From NCBI GenBank assembly GCA_020635205.1, contig JACKAE010000003.1, positions 124,001 to 188,000 on the forward strand: a stretch of 64,000 nucleotides of DNA, read 5' to 3'. Below the pieces are notes generated by a model. That model was given only the letters and a program-made list of their open reading frames with translations. It was not told the DNA's origin and searched no databases. Below are positions 17,595-27,201 of the stretch, piece after piece. Source of the DNA: Ignavibacteria bacterium (lineage in GTDB: Bacteria; Bacteroidota; Ignavibacteria; OLB7). How positions within the stretch are numbered: position 1 is the stretch's first letter; every line of letters starts with the position of its first letter. The position numbers and the translations under genes are program-made.

Positions 17595-18251
17595 ATGCCT
17601 CAGATATTCCCACGAAGCGCAAATGCTATTGCGCGTGCAAGCATAATCGGAGCACTGCTGCTTATCGGCGGTGGCCTCCTCTTTCTCGATTCTTTAAATC
17701 GATCGAACTATCAGACGAAACAGCACCTGACTATTGAGCAGCCAGTGCAGTTCAGCCATGCCCGCCACCTTGCGGGGAATGGATTGGATTGTCGCTACTG
17801 CCACACGTCGGTCGAAGAGTCTCACTTTGCAGGTATCCCACCAGTGGAAACTTGTATGACTTGCCACTCGCAAGTTCTGAAGGAGGCTCCGATGCTGGAA
17901 CCAGTCCGTGCCAGCTACGAAACTGGAGCACCACTGGAGTGGGTGCGAGTCCACGATCTGGGCGATTTCGTCTACTTCAACCACAGCATCCACGTCAACA
18001 AAGGAGTTGGGTGTGCTACCTGCCATGGTCAAGTGGACAAAATGCCGCTGACTTGGCAGGAGAATACGCTGCAAATGCAGTGGTGCCTCGACTGCCACCG
18101 CGCTCCTCAGAAATATGTCCGTCCGAAAGAGCACGTCTTCGATCTTAACTGGGAACCGGAAGGAGATCAGCTTGCAATGGGAGATAGTCTCGTAAAAGCA
18201 TACGGAATCAATGTCGGCCAGCTTACCAACTGCTCAATCTGTCACAGGTAG
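17595..18251 (+). CDS. actA: ACIII pentaheme cytochrome c subunit ActA
   Basis: This periplasmic multiheme subunit of Alternative Complex III passes electrons within the quinol:cytochrome c oxidoreductase. It is 218 aa with one N-terminal TM anchor (about 13-32) and five CxxCH heme sites: CRYCH 66-70, CMTCH 87-91, CATCH 140-144, CLDCH 164-168 and CSICH 213-217. The last lies one residue from the C-terminus, as usual in ActA. It is the first gene of the act operon. A weak AGAAGG lies 13 nt before the ATG. actB begins 7 bp after its stop. Confidence 0.95.
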   Translation: MPQIFPRSANAIARASIIGALLLIGGGLLFLDSLNRSNYQTKQHLTIEQPVQFSHARHLAGNGLDCRYCHTSVEESHFAGIPPVETCMTCHSQVLKEAPMLEPVRASYETGAPLEWVRVHDLGDFVYFNHSIHVNKGVGCATCHGQVDKMPLTWQENTLQMQWCLDCHRAPQKYVRPKEHVFDLNWEPEGDQLAMGDSLVKAYGINVGQLTNCSICHR

Positions 18252-18258
18252 AAGTAGC

Positions 18259-21200
18259 ATGGAACGAGAGAGCAACCATACTGAGTCCACAGGTAGTGGT
18301 GACAGTAAGGATTTTTCAGAGAGAAGCATTGATCCAACAAAGGGTAATGTCATCGATTTCACGAACAGTGGAAGACCACGCACTCACGAATCAGGCATGT
18401 CAAGAGTGAACGAAAAGGATACAACAATCAATCTTCCGGTACTTGATGCCGCCTCGAACGGCAGCGATAAGACATACTGGAGAAGCCACGACCAACTCGC
18501 CGAGACTCCGAAATTTCGCGATATCGTCGGACACGAATTTCAAGAAGGTGCAGATACTCCTCCTTCTGGAGTTGACCGGCGGAACTTCATGAAGGTAATG
18601 GGGGCGTCGTTTGCTCTTGCCGGGCTTAGTGCTTGCGTGAAGCAGCCGGAAGAGAAGATCATTCCCTACGTGAAACAGCCGGAGGAAATTGTCCCGGGCA
18701 AACCTCTCTTCTTCGCTACGGCCACAACACTTGGTGGTTTTGCCACTGGTGTTGTCGTAGAAAGCCATGAAGGACGGCCAACACGAGTTGACGGAAACGA
18801 ACGCCACTCGGCAAGCATGGGGGCTGCCGACGTTTTCACGCAGGCAGAGATACTTCAGCTCTACGATCCAGATAGATCGCAAGCAGTCCTGCGGAATGGT
18901 AACATCAGTAGTTGGGAAGCATTCGGTACGGTAATGGCAGGCAAGGTTGCTGAGTCGGGTGATGGAACAGGACTCCGGCTTCTGACCGGAGCAATCTCCT
19001 CCCCTACGCTCATCAAGCAGATCAACGACTTCCTTGCCTCCCACCCCGGAGCGAAGTGGCATACCTACGAGCCAACACCACTTGCCTCAAGTGCAAAGCT
19101 CCCGAAGTATGATCTCACGAAGGCAGATATTATCGTCTCCCTCGACTGCGATCTCCTCACTTCTGTTCCCGGAAGCCTGAAGTTTGCACGCGACTTCGGC
19201 TCGCGTCGCAATGCCGAAGGTGAAGGAGCAAAGATGAACCGACTCTACGTCGCGGAGCCTTCCCCAACACCAACAGGAAGTATCGCAGACCATCGCGTCG
19301 CCGTTCGCGCTACTGATATATGGAAAGTTGCCTCTGCAATTGCTGCTGGGGTAGGAGCAGGCCAAAGTTCAGGTGCTGGAGAGCTTCCTGAACATACTGC
19401 CAAAGTAGTGGCAACTATCGTTAAGGACTTGAAGGCTCACAACGGTTCAGCAGTTGTGGCCGTTGGCGAGTCGCAGCCGGAATCCGTGCGGAAGATGGTC
19501 GAGGAGATCAACGCTGCAATCGGCGCAGTAGGCTCTACTGTAGAGTATGTAGATACACCGTTAGCCCACGCCGGTAATCCCTTTAAATCAATTCAAGAGT
19601 TGACGGCATCAATGAATGCTGGTGAGGTTGCCACGCTGATCGTTATGGGCTGCAACCCAGTCTACGACGCTCCAGCCGACCTGAGCTTCCTCGACGCATA
19701 TCAAAAAGTTGACTACCGGATTCACCACGGCCTCTACCACGATGAGACCGCAAACTATTCGCAGTTCCACATTCCGGCAACACATCAATTTGAAAGTTGG
19801 GGTGATGCCGTCGCATACGACGGAACTGTCTCGATTGTGCAGCCGCTGATTGCGCCCCTCTACCCTACCTGCCGTTCGGCACAACAGGTAGTAGCTCTAC
19901 TAAATGGTGATTCCATTGCAAAAGATTATGATCTGGTTCAGGCTTACTGGAGTGATAAACTCTCAGGAAATACTGAAAAGGCATGGCGGAAAGCTCTGCA
20001 CGATGGAGTGATTGCTGGGGTATCAGTTGGGAAGCCTACGATTGTAGCAACCACCGGCAGTGCCACCCCAACAACATCCGATTCTACAGCAGCAGGAACA
20101 CCTCCAACTACGCCACAACCTGCCGTAACTGAGATCGAACTTCCAAACGATTTGGGGGGCATCGAGATCAACTTCCGTCCCGATCCTACAATTTGGGATG
20201 GTCGCTACAACAACAACGGTTGGCTCCAAGAACTACCAAAGCCTCTGACAAAGCTGGTTTGGGACAACGCGGTGTTGATGAATACGAAGACCGCGAAAGA
20301 GTATGATCTTGAGAATGGTGATATCGTAGAGCTTGAGTTGAATGGTCGGAAAGTAGAAGGACCAATCTGGATTTTACCGGGACATGCCGACAAGTCAGTA
20401 ACGGTTCACCTCGGCTACGGTCGGGAGAGAACAGGGCGTGTTGGTACTGGTGCTGGATTTAATGCCTATACGATCCGGGAGTCAACAGCCCCGTGGTTCA
20501 ACACGGGTGGAAAGATTAACAAGACAAAGGAAGATTATCTTCTCGTCTCAACGCAGGATCACGGTTCGTTAGAAGGTCGCAACTACTACCGCGACGTTCC
20601 ACTGGCCGATTACTTAGAGCATCCTGAGATCGTCGAACACCAAGAGCATATCCACAGTGACAGCCTCTCCTTCTACGGCTCGGCTGACTGGGAATACAAT
20701 GGCTATGCTTGGGCAATGACAATTGACCTAAGTGCCTGCACCGGCTGTAACGCCTGTGTGATTGCCTGCCAAAGCGAAAACAACATCGCAGTTGTCGGCA
20801 AAGATCAAGTATCCAACGGACGTGAACTCCACTGGATTCGCATTGACCGCTACTTTAAAGGAGAAGAAGAGAACGACACACTCACACTCCACCACCAGCC
20901 TGTCCCCTGTATGCAGTGTGAGCAGGCTCCGTGCGAAGTTGTCTGCCCAGTTGGAGCCACCGTTCACAGTGCCGAAGGGCTGAACGACATGGTCTACAAC
21001 CGCTGCGTTGGAACGCGCTACTGTTCGAACAACTGTCCCTACAAAGTTCGTCGCTTCAACTTCTTGCAGTACACCGATGAAACAACCGACCAGTTCCGCC
21101 TGATGCGGAATCCAGATGTGTCGGTTCGCACACGTGGTGTGATGGAGAAATGCACCTACTGTGTACAGCGGATCAACCACGCGCGGATTGAAGCTAAGAT

Positions 21201-21447
21201 TGAGAGCAGAAAAATTCAGGATGGTGAGATCATCACCGCCTGCCAGCAGGCATGCCCAACACAGGCAATTACCTTCGGCGATAAGAACGACGCGAACAGT
21301 GCAGTTGCGAAGAAGAGAGCAAGCAAGCGAAACTTCGGAATGCTGAAGGAACTGAATACTCGCCCGAGAACAACATACTTGGCTCGATTGGTTAACTACA
21401 ACGAAGACCTAAAGCCAGTAGAGTCAAGCGAAGAAGGGCATCATTAA
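18259..21447 (+). CDS. actB: ACIII molybdopterin-fold/iron-sulfur subunit ActB
   Basis: This is the large peripheral subunit of ACIII. The ATG at 18259 (1062 aa) is preferred over the frame's earlier ATG at 18211, which lies inside actA; AGGTAGAAG just before it can serve as ribosome site. A 105-residue N-terminal extension precedes a Tat-like motif (R107-R108, DRRNFMK) and hydrophobic stretch, then a molybdopterin-oxidoreductase-like fold, known in ACIII to lack the cofactor. After a Thr/Pro/Ser linker (about 595-620) comes the ferredoxin-like part from C827: CTGCNACVIAC, CMQCEQAPCEVVCP, CVGTRYCSNNCP and CTYC...CQQACP. In ACIII such cysteines hold three 4Fe-4S and one 3Fe-4S cluster. Confidence 0.95.
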   Translation: MERESNHTESTGSGDSKDFSERSIDPTKGNVIDFTNSGRPRTHESGMSRVNEKDTTINLPVLDAASNGSDKTYWRSHDQLAETPKFRDIVGHEFQEGADTPPSGVDRRNFMKVMGASFALAGLSACVKQPEEKIIPYVKQPEEIVPGKPLFFATATTLGGFATGVVVESHEGRPTRVDGNERHSASMGAADVFTQAEILQLYDPDRSQAVLRNGNISSWEAFGTVMAGKVAESGDGTGLRLLTGAISSPTLIKQINDFLASHPGAKWHTYEPTPLASSAKLPKYDLTKADIIVSLDCDLLTSVPGSLKFARDFGSRRNAEGEGAKMNRLYVAEPSPTPTGSIADHRVAVRATDIWKVASAIAAGVGAGQSSGAGELPEHTAKVVATIVKDLKAHNGSAVVAVGESQPESVRKMVEEINAAIGAVGSTVEYVDTPLAHAGNPFKSIQELTASMNAGEVATLIVMGCNPVYDAPADLSFLDAYQKVDYRIHHGLYHDETANYSQFHIPATHQFESWGDAVAYDGTVSIVQPLIAPLYPTCRSAQQVVALLNGDSIAKDYDLVQAYWSDKLSGNTEKAWRKALHDGVIAGVSVGKPTIVATTGSATPTTSDSTAAGTPPTTPQPAVTEIELPNDLGGIEINFRPDPTIWDGRYNNNGWLQELPKPLTKLVWDNAVLMNTKTAKEYDLENGDIVELELNGRKVEGPIWILPGHADKSVTVHLGYGRERTGRVGTGAGFNAYTIRESTAPWFNTGGKINKTKEDYLLVSTQDHGSLEGRNYYRDVPLADYLEHPEIVEHQEHIHSDSLSFYGSADWEYNGYAWAMTIDLSACTGCNACVIACQSENNIAVVGKDQVSNGRELHWIRIDRYFKGEEENDTLTLHHQPVPCMQCEQAPCEVVCPVGATVHSAEGLNDMVYNRCVGTRYCSNNCPYKVRRFNFLQYTDETTDQFRLMRNPDVSVRTRGVMEKCTYCVQRINHARIEAKIESRKIQDGEIITACQQACPTQAITFGDKNDANSAVAKKRASKRNFGMLKELNTRPRTTYLARLVNYNEDLKPVESSEEGHH

Positions 21448-21460
21448 GAGCGTAGAGTTG

Positions 21461-21486
21461 TGAGCTATACTTTTGAAAGTAGCTCA
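21461..21486 (+). other. Intercistronic hairpin between actB and actC
   Basis: TGAGCT and AGCTCA form the outer stem and ACTTT/AAAGT the inner one, with a two-base bulge. It begins 13 nt after the actB stop in an unusually long (133 bp) spacer for this operon and has no T-run. It may mark an mRNA processing or stability site. This is an inference from base pairing only. Confidence 0.5.
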
Positions 21487-21580
21487 GATTGAAGACTTGG
21501 GAACGGTTATTGACAATGCGCCGGGCAAAAAAATGCACGGTACAAGACCCAAACAGACGTAGTGTAAATCGATATTTAAG

Positions 21581-23053
21581 ATGGCAGATACACCGCACAT
21601 CAAAAGAAGTCCCGATGCGGGGAGTAGTTCCGGCAAACTGACTCCTTCCTATCTCGACCCTGACTATCAGGTAATGGGAGAAGGGCTGACCTATAAGTCA
21701 GTAACCGATAAGATTACCGACATCGTCCTGAAGCTGAAAACGTCGAAGGGATGGTGGATCGGCTTTGGTCTCTCCTTCACGGTACTTCAGGTTCTTGTTG
21801 TCAGCATTGTCTACTTGTTAATCAAAGGTCCTGGTATCTGGGGTGTGAACAACCCGGTAATGTGGGGCTTTGCAATCATCAACTTCGTTTGGTGGATCGG
21901 TATCGGTCACGCTGGAACGTTGATCTCGGCCATTCTTCTGCTTGTTCAGCAGGACTGGCGAACATCGATCAACCGTTTTGCAGAGGCGATGACAGTCTTT
22001 GCTGTGATGTGTGCCGGTCTCTTCCCACTCCTCCACGTCGGTCGTCCGTGGCTTGCCTACTGGATGCTCCCCTACCCGAGCACAATGGGTGTTTGGCCAC
22101 AGTTTCGGAGTCCACTTCTGTGGGACGTTTTTGCTATCTCGACCTACTTAACCGTTTCAGTACTCTTCTGGTATCTCGGTCTGATTCCAGATATGGCAAC
22201 ACTCCGCGACCGCGCAACACACAAGGTGAAGAAAGCGGTCTACGGCTTTCTCTCGCTCGGTTGGCGTGGTGCAGCAAAGCACTGGGATCGTTTCACCACA
22301 GCATATTTGATTCTTGCAGGACTTTCCACACCGCTGGTTCTCTCGGTACACTCGATCGTTTCGTTCGACTTTGCCGTTTCGAACTTGCCCGGTTGGCATA
22401 CAACAATCTTCCCTCCATATTTCGTTGCCGGTGCAGTCTACTCAGGGTTTGCAATGGTACTCACCGTCCTTATCCCTGTCCGCCACATCTTCGGTCTGCA
22501 CGATGTGCTGACCCTTCGGCACTTGAATAGCATGTCGAAAGTGATGTTGGCAATGGGACTTGTAGTAGCATACGGCTACAGCATGGAAGCCTTCTACGCA
22601 TTCTACAGTGGAGCGCAGTACGAAATCCAAGCCTTCCAGAATCGCATGTACGCCGGCCCCTATGCCTGGAGCTATTGGGCACTGATTCTCTGCAACGTTG
22701 CAATCCCACAGTTGCTCTGGTTCCGCAGGTTCCGGACAACGTTAGTCCCCCTCTGGATGATTTCAATTGTTATTAACATCGGCATGTGGCTGGAACGCTA
22801 CGTGATCGTGATTACACTGAACCGTGACTTCCTCACATCGTCGTGGGATTTCTACTCACCAACAATCTGGGATTGGAGCTTGTACCTCGGAACGTTCGGT
22901 CTCTTCTTTACCTGTACGTTCCTCTTCATCAGATTCTTGCCGATGATTAACGTCTTCGAAATGCGTGAGTTGATCCACCACGTAAGCCACCACCATCACG
23001 TTGAGGGTGGACACGGAGCCGACTCGCACGAGAAGAGTGTAGCGCAAAGCTGA
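21581..23053 (+). CDS. actC: ACIII quinol-binding membrane subunit ActC (NrfD-like)
   Basis: This 490-aa integral membrane protein of the NrfD/PsrC family has about ten TM helices and in ACIII forms the main quinol-oxidising site and a proposed proton path. Recognisable segments are WWIGIGHAGTLISAILLL, LFPLLHVGRPWLAYWMLPYP, WRGAAKHWDRFTTAYLILAGLSTPLVLSVHS (cut here into family blocks), FGLHDVLTLRHLNSMSKV and MWLERYVIV. The conserved His and Asp/Glu positions typical of ActC are present. The C-terminus ends in a His-rich tail (HHVSHHHHVEGGHG). ActC pairs with ActF, its structural paralogue later in the operon. Confidence 0.93.
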   Translation: MADTPHIKRSPDAGSSSGKLTPSYLDPDYQVMGEGLTYKSVTDKITDIVLKLKTSKGWWIGFGLSFTVLQVLVVSIVYLLIKGPGIWGVNNPVMWGFAIINFVWWIGIGHAGTLISAILLLVQQDWRTSINRFAEAMTVFAVMCAGLFPLLHVGRPWLAYWMLPYPSTMGVWPQFRSPLLWDVFAISTYLTVSVLFWYLGLIPDMATLRDRATHKVKKAVYGFLSLGWRGAAKHWDRFTTAYLILAGLSTPLVLSVHSIVSFDFAVSNLPGWHTTIFPPYFVAGAVYSGFAMVLTVLIPVRHIFGLHDVLTLRHLNSMSKVMLAMGLVVAYGYSMEAFYAFYSGAQYEIQAFQNRMYAGPYAWSYWALILCNVAIPQLLWFRRFRTTLVPLWMISIVINIGMWLERYVIVITLNRDFLTSSWDFYSPTIWDWSLYLGTFGLFFTCTFLFIRFLPMINVFEMRELIHHVSHHHHVEGGHGADSHEKSVAQS

Positions 23054-23108
23054 GTTATAGCCAACAGGATAACAGAATAGTATCAACGATCTGAATCAGA
23101 TCAGGAAT

Positions 23109-23699
23109 ATGAGTCATACAGTAGAGATAGATCGACCGGAACATTACGGCATGATTGCCGAGTTCGACTCGCCGGAGGCTTTGATGGCCGCCGCAGAGAA
23201 GACCCGTGACGCCGGTTACAAGCAGATTGACGCCTACTCTTCCTTCCCTATCGAAGGAATGGTTGACGCACTGGGACAGAAGCGGACAAGACTTCCGAAA
23301 CTGATTCTGACAGCAGGAATCACCGGAATGCTCACTGGGCTTTTTCTCCAGAGCTGGACGGCTGCTTCAACCCTCGGGATTACTATCGGCCCATACATGT
23401 TCTACGGCTATCCGATGAACATTGGTGGACGCCCGATGCTCAGCCTCCCAAATTTTATTCCGGTCACCTTCGAGATGACCGTTCTCTTTGCGGCACTGAC
23501 AGCAGTGTTCGGGACAATCCTACTGAACAAACTGCCGATGCCCTACCACCCTCTCTTCAATGCAGAGCGATTCAGCCTTGCAAGTCAGGACAAGTTTTTC
23601 CTCTGCGTTGAAGCACGCGATCCGAAGTATGATCGTGAGGGGACAAAAGCATTTCTTGAAGGACTTCACCCGGATGCCGTAGAAGAGGTTGAACATTGA
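23109..23699 (+). CDS. actD: ACIII membrane subunit ActD (DUF3341)
   Basis: This 196-aa protein has a soluble N-terminal domain (YGMIAEFDSPEALMAAAEKTRDAGY, then DAYSSFPIEGM) followed by two TM helices (about 58-82 and 120-145). This is the DUF3341/ActD layout, and the subunit packs against ActC in the known structures. A short cytoplasmic C-terminus follows. A weak AGGA lies just before the ATG. Its TGA overlaps the TTG proposed for actE, indicating coupled translation. Confidence 0.92.
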   Translation: MSHTVEIDRPEHYGMIAEFDSPEALMAAAEKTRDAGYKQIDAYSSFPIEGMVDALGQKRTRLPKLILTAGITGMLTGLFLQSWTAASTLGITIGPYMFYGYPMNIGGRPMLSLPNFIPVTFEMTVLFAALTAVFGTILLNKLPMPYHPLFNAERFSLASQDKFFLCVEARDPKYDREGTKAFLEGLHPDAVEEVEH

Positions 23700-24427
23700 A
23701 CCGGAACATTGCGCCCGCGAGCAACGATAGCACAAATACGATGAGAACATTCGGCAGATTTATAACCCGTACTTTCCTTCCAGTCACGTTGATGACTGTG
23801 ACGCTTATTGCATCCGGTTGCCGATCAGAACTGTTCGACCAGGAATATGGCGAGCCGCTGGAACAGAGCAATTTCTATGCTGATAAGCGGATGTCGCGAC
23901 CACTGGTAGAAGGTACAGTCCCGACAAACAACTGGGAAGACCATCGCGACCATCTCAGAGAGAATGACCTAATGTATACAGGTCTGAACGAGAGCGGAAA
24001 ACATGCCGATATCTTCCCGATGGAAGTAACAGAACAGGTGATGCTCCGGGGACGTGAGCGGTACAACATCTTCTGTTCACCTTGCCATGGTCTCACAGGA
24101 CAGGGAGATGGCATGATTATCCAGCGGAGCAAAGGTGGGCGTGGCTTGAAAACGCCCCCTTCCTTTACCGACGCCCGACTGGTATCCTCCCCTGCTGGCT
24201 ACTTCTTCGATGTGATAACGAACGGCTTCGGGCAAATGTACAGCTACGCCAGCCGAGTGAAACCGGCAGACCGCTGGGCAATCGTTGCCTACATTCGGGC
24301 ACTGCAGAAAAGTCAAGGCGGGATGGGAGCCGGAGGGGCAACTGTTGCACCAACAACGGCAACAGCTACCGAGGAAGCCACACCGGCAGAAGGAACAGGG
24401 AACGACACGACATCGAACACTAACTGA
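23696..24427 (+). CDS. actE: ACIII monoheme cytochrome c lipoprotein ActE
   Basis: ActE carries one heme c, C127-S-P-C130-H131 in FCSPCHGLTGQGDG, and hands electrons to a downstream cytochrome or oxidase. Start choice is open. TTG 23696 overlaps the actD stop and has GAAGAGG 7-8 nt upstream, while ATG 23741 gives a cleaner signal peptide (MRTFGRFITRTFLPVTLMTV, lipobox IASGC, C42 in the long form). I list the longer form. A conserved block (GEPLEQSNFYADKRMSRPLVEGTV) lies between anchor and heme, and the C-terminus is a Thr/Ala-rich tail. Confidence 0.92.
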   Translation: MNRNIAPASNDSTNTMRTFGRFITRTFLPVTLMTVTLIASGCRSELFDQEYGEPLEQSNFYADKRMSRPLVEGTVPTNNWEDHRDHLRENDLMYTGLNESGKHADIFPMEVTEQVMLRGRERYNIFCSPCHGLTGQGDGMIIQRSKGGRGLKTPPSFTDARLVSSPAGYFFDVITNGFGQMYSYASRVKPADRWAIVAYIRALQKSQGGMGAGGATVAPTTATATEEATPAEGTGNDTTSNTN

Positions 24428-24444
24428 AGCATCGAGAGCCTAAC

Positions 24445-25692
24445 GTGAGTATGAACGGAACCAGCGCAGAACTGCAAAACAAATATGCACGGATGAGCAA
24501 GACGGCAATGATTGCCGGTCTCGTCGGCGTGGCACTGTTGGCGGTTGGATGGGTTACCCAGCCCGACAAGTTCTATGAATCCTACATCTTCGGCTATGCC
24601 TATTGGATCACGGTTACACTTGGCTTGATCGGCTGGACTCTTCTCCACAACCTGACCGCAGGAAAGTGGGGCTTCACTATCCGCCGGTTCTTGCAAGCCG
24701 GAACGTTCAACGGGAGCGCACTAAGTCCACTTATCTTGATGGCAGTTCTCTTCCTTCCAATTATTATTGGATCGGATCACCTGTATGGTACGTGGATGGA
24801 TGCGAAGCCTGATGACCACGTGCTGGCTGCAAAGGCATTCTACTTGAACGAACCATTCTGGTACGCACGCCTCATCTTCTACTTCCTCTTCTGGATATTC
24901 CTGACGATGACGTTGCGGCGACTCCTCTTAAAAGAGGAAAAGACGCTCGACACTACCCGCTCGAACATGCGGACGATTCAGAGGTTAAGCGGGGGTGGTC
25001 TGGTACTCTTTATGCTGACAGTAAACTTTGCAATGACCGATTGGATGATGTCGTTAGAACCACACTGGTTCTCGACAATGTATGGCATCATCTTCTTGAT
25101 CGGTGGCGCAATCAGTGCGATTGCCCTCTGCAACGGAATGACTGTCACCAGTTCCTCCTACTCCCCTTTCTCGAAGTATTTGGACACGAAGACGTACCAT
25201 GACCTCGGCAACTTGATGTTTGCCCTGACGGTCTTCTGGGCCTACGTCTCTTTCTCGCAGTACATGATTATCTGGTCGGCCAACATCGGCGAAGAGGCCG
25301 GATGGTTCCTGAAGCGAATTACTGGTTGGAAGGAGGTGATCGGCTACGGCCTGTTAGTCTTCCACTTCATCTTCCCTTTCTTAGTGCTGATTCAGCGGAA
25401 GTGGAAGCGCGACCCACAGCGGTTGAAGAGGATGGCTCTCTATATCCTATCAGTCCACTTCCTCGACATGCTCTGGCAGATTAAGCCAGCATTCCAAGAA
25501 GTTGGCGCCACAGGTGACCTAAACTTCCACTGGCTCGACATCGCAGCAGTGCTTGGAATTGGCGGACTCTGGCTCTGGCTCTTCCTAAGTGGTCTTGCCA
25601 AAATGAAAGAGCCACTCCTCCCGGCACACGATCCACGCATGCGGGGAGCAAAACCGGTTGTAGACGATCACGCTGCCACTGCAAACGTTTAA
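24445..25692 (+). CDS. actF: ACIII membrane subunit ActF (NrfD-like)
   Basis: This is the second NrfD-family membrane subunit (415 aa, about ten TM helices), the structural partner of ActC. Family segments seen are WTLLHNLTAGKWGFTIRRFLQ, the long FLPIIIGSDHLYGTW loop, FYLNEPFWYARLIFYF, FAMTDWMMSLEPHWFSTMYG, YHDLGNLMFALTVFWAYVSF and SQYMIIW. The GTG at 24445 is two codons before an ATG at 24451, so either may start. It ends 9 nt before the next open frame. Confidence 0.93.
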   Translation: MSMNGTSAELQNKYARMSKTAMIAGLVGVALLAVGWVTQPDKFYESYIFGYAYWITVTLGLIGWTLLHNLTAGKWGFTIRRFLQAGTFNGSALSPLILMAVLFLPIIIGSDHLYGTWMDAKPDDHVLAAKAFYLNEPFWYARLIFYFLFWIFLTMTLRRLLLKEEKTLDTTRSNMRTIQRLSGGGLVLFMLTVNFAMTDWMMSLEPHWFSTMYGIIFLIGGAISAIALCNGMTVTSSSYSPFSKYLDTKTYHDLGNLMFALTVFWAYVSFSQYMIIWSANIGEEAGWFLKRITGWKEVIGYGLLVFHFIFPFLVLIQRKWKRDPQRLKRMALYILSVHFLDMLWQIKPAFQEVGATGDLNFHWLDIAAVLGIGGLWLWLFLSGLAKMKEPLLPAHDPRMRGAKPVVDDHAATANV

Positions 25693-25701
25693 TGATAGGG
25701 A

Positions 25702-26232
25702 GTGAACCCTACGATTATGAAGAACATGCAACATAGAGCAGAAGGACACGGGCACACAGCTTCGGGAGGAACAGGTTCCTCACATATTCCTGACGGACAC
25801 GTGCACGATCACAAGAATTATCGTGACCTGAACTTCCGGGCCATCAATCAATTCATGATCGGACTAATCGCTATCGTGGCAGTCTCCTACATCTCGATGT
25901 ACGGTATGCTGAAGCTCTTCGAGTCGAACCACGAGAGAAATGATCCGGCTCCCTCCCCTGTGGCCGTAAGTGGGTGGAACAATCCTGGACCAGAGGTACA
26001 GGCTTCACCACACGTTGACCTAACGAACTATTTAGATAGAGTCGATTCTACTCTTGAAGGGGAAACTGGAACCTCGATGCCGATCGAGGAGGCGATGAAA
26101 GCTGTCGTCAGCCAAGGTCTCCCCTTTAAGGTGATGACTGCCGAAGATTCTGCCCGTGTAGAGAGCAGTGCAGTTTCAACTGAGAATGCAGAAACAACAC
26201 CGGCAAATCCGGATTCTGCTTCGACCCAATAA
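25702..26232 (+). CDS. Single-helix His-rich protein of the ACIII operon
   Basis: This 176-aa protein has a His-rich N-terminus (HRAEGHGHTASGG and HIPDGHVHDHKNYRDLNFRAI), one TM helix at about 52-72 (MIGLIAIVAVSYISMYGMLKLF) and a periplasmic tail with VSGWNNPGPEVQASPHVDL and IEEAMKAVVSQGLP, ending low-complexity. Proteins of this shape occur between actF and sco in other ACIII operons and may be an accessory subunit or help metal delivery; I infer this from position. Start GTG 25702, with an alternative ATG at 25717. Confidence 0.7.
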   Translation: MNPTIMKNMQHRAEGHGHTASGGTGSSHIPDGHVHDHKNYRDLNFRAINQFMIGLIAIVAVSYISMYGMLKLFESNHERNDPAPSPVAVSGWNNPGPEVQASPHVDLTNYLDRVDSTLEGETGTSMPIEEAMKAVVSQGLPFKVMTAEDSARVESSAVSTENAETTPANPDSASTQ

Positions 26233-26319
26233 ATCACACCGGGAGTGCTTAGCGTAAGCAAATGAACGTTGAGGATGCTAACGTTCTACCATTTGATGAT
26301 CTGATGATCCGGTGTATCT

Positions 26320-27201
26320 ATGACTGAATTGACAACTGAATATCGAATCGCACGCAAAGGCTTCTTCTCGCCAATGCTCATGCTCGCTACTCTGTTCCTC
26401 TGCTACGGAACCGACCTATTAGCACAGCAAGAACAAGAGCGGATGGACAAGCTGGGAAAGAGTATCGAAGTTGAGCAGAAGCTCGATGCGCAGGTAGATT
26501 TGAACCTGACCTTCACAAACGAGGATGGCACAACTGTCCGCCTCGGTGATTACTTCGACGGGGAAAAGCCGGTTGTTCTGACATTAGTCTACTACGGTTG
26601 CCCGATGCTCTGCGGCCAAGTGCTCAACGGCACAGTTCGAGGACTAAAGGATACTGACCTCGAAGTTGGTGAAGATTACAACATCGTCTCGATTAGCTTC
26701 GACCACACAGAAACGGTCGACGTAGCTGCAAAGAAACGAAGAACGTTTCTTCGCCAGTTCCACCGAGAAGGGGCAGACAAAGGTTGGCACTTCTTGGTTA
26801 GTGATAGTGCCTCGGTGGCAAAGTTAGCCGAGCAAGTTGGGTTCAAGTACCACAAGGATGATGAGACCGGGCAGTACGCCCACTCGGCAGCGATTATGGT
26901 ACTGACACCGTCGGGAAAAGTCTCCCGATACTTTTTCGGGATCGAGTACAATCCAAAGGATTTACAGCTCGGCCTTGTTGAGGCATCGAACGACAAAATT
27001 GGATCGTTAGCAGATCAGGTTCTCCTCCTCTGCTTCGAGTACAACCCGATTACTGGCAAATATGGCTTCGCCATATCAACATCATTGAAAATTGCAGGTT
27101 CCCTCACCCTACTGCTTCTGGTTGGCTTTATTGTCCGATCAATCAGAAGGGATAAGAAAGAGAGTGAAGCACATAATGTAGGCCTCCAAGGGAGAGCCTG
27201 A
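26320..27201 (+). CDS. SCO1/SenC copper chaperone with C-terminal membrane anchor
   Basis: This thioredoxin-fold copper chaperone assembles the CuA site of cytochrome oxidase. The N-terminal signal segment (about 16-36) is followed by the fold with C94-PML-C98 in YYGCPMLCGQ and H188 in YAHSAAIMV, the full Cys2His copper site. A TM helix near 265-285 anchors the C-terminus, as in the SCO proteins usually linked to ACIII operons. A canonical ACIII-sco-cta order would put ctaC next; here a ba3-type module is found instead. Confidence 0.9.
   Translation: MTELTTEYRIARKGFFSPMLMLATLFLCYGTDLLAQQEQERMDKLGKSIEVEQKLDAQVDLNLTFTNEDGTTVRLGDYFDGEKPVVLTLVYYGCPMLCGQVLNGTVRGLKDTDLEVGEDYNIVSISFDHTETVDVAAKKRRTFLRQFHREGADKGWHFLVSDSASVAKLAEQVGFKYHKDDETGQYAHSAAIMVLTPSGKVSRYFFGIEYNPKDLQLGLVEASNDKIGSLADQVLLLCFEYNPITGKYGFAISTSLKIAGSLTLLLLVGFIVRSIRRDKKESEAHNVGLQGRA

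Noticed and set aside
18211..18258. Earlier actB start at 18211
   Set aside because: It would overlap actA by 41 bp and cover the last heme codons of ActA; the ATG at 18259 has a usable ribosome site and the usual spacing.
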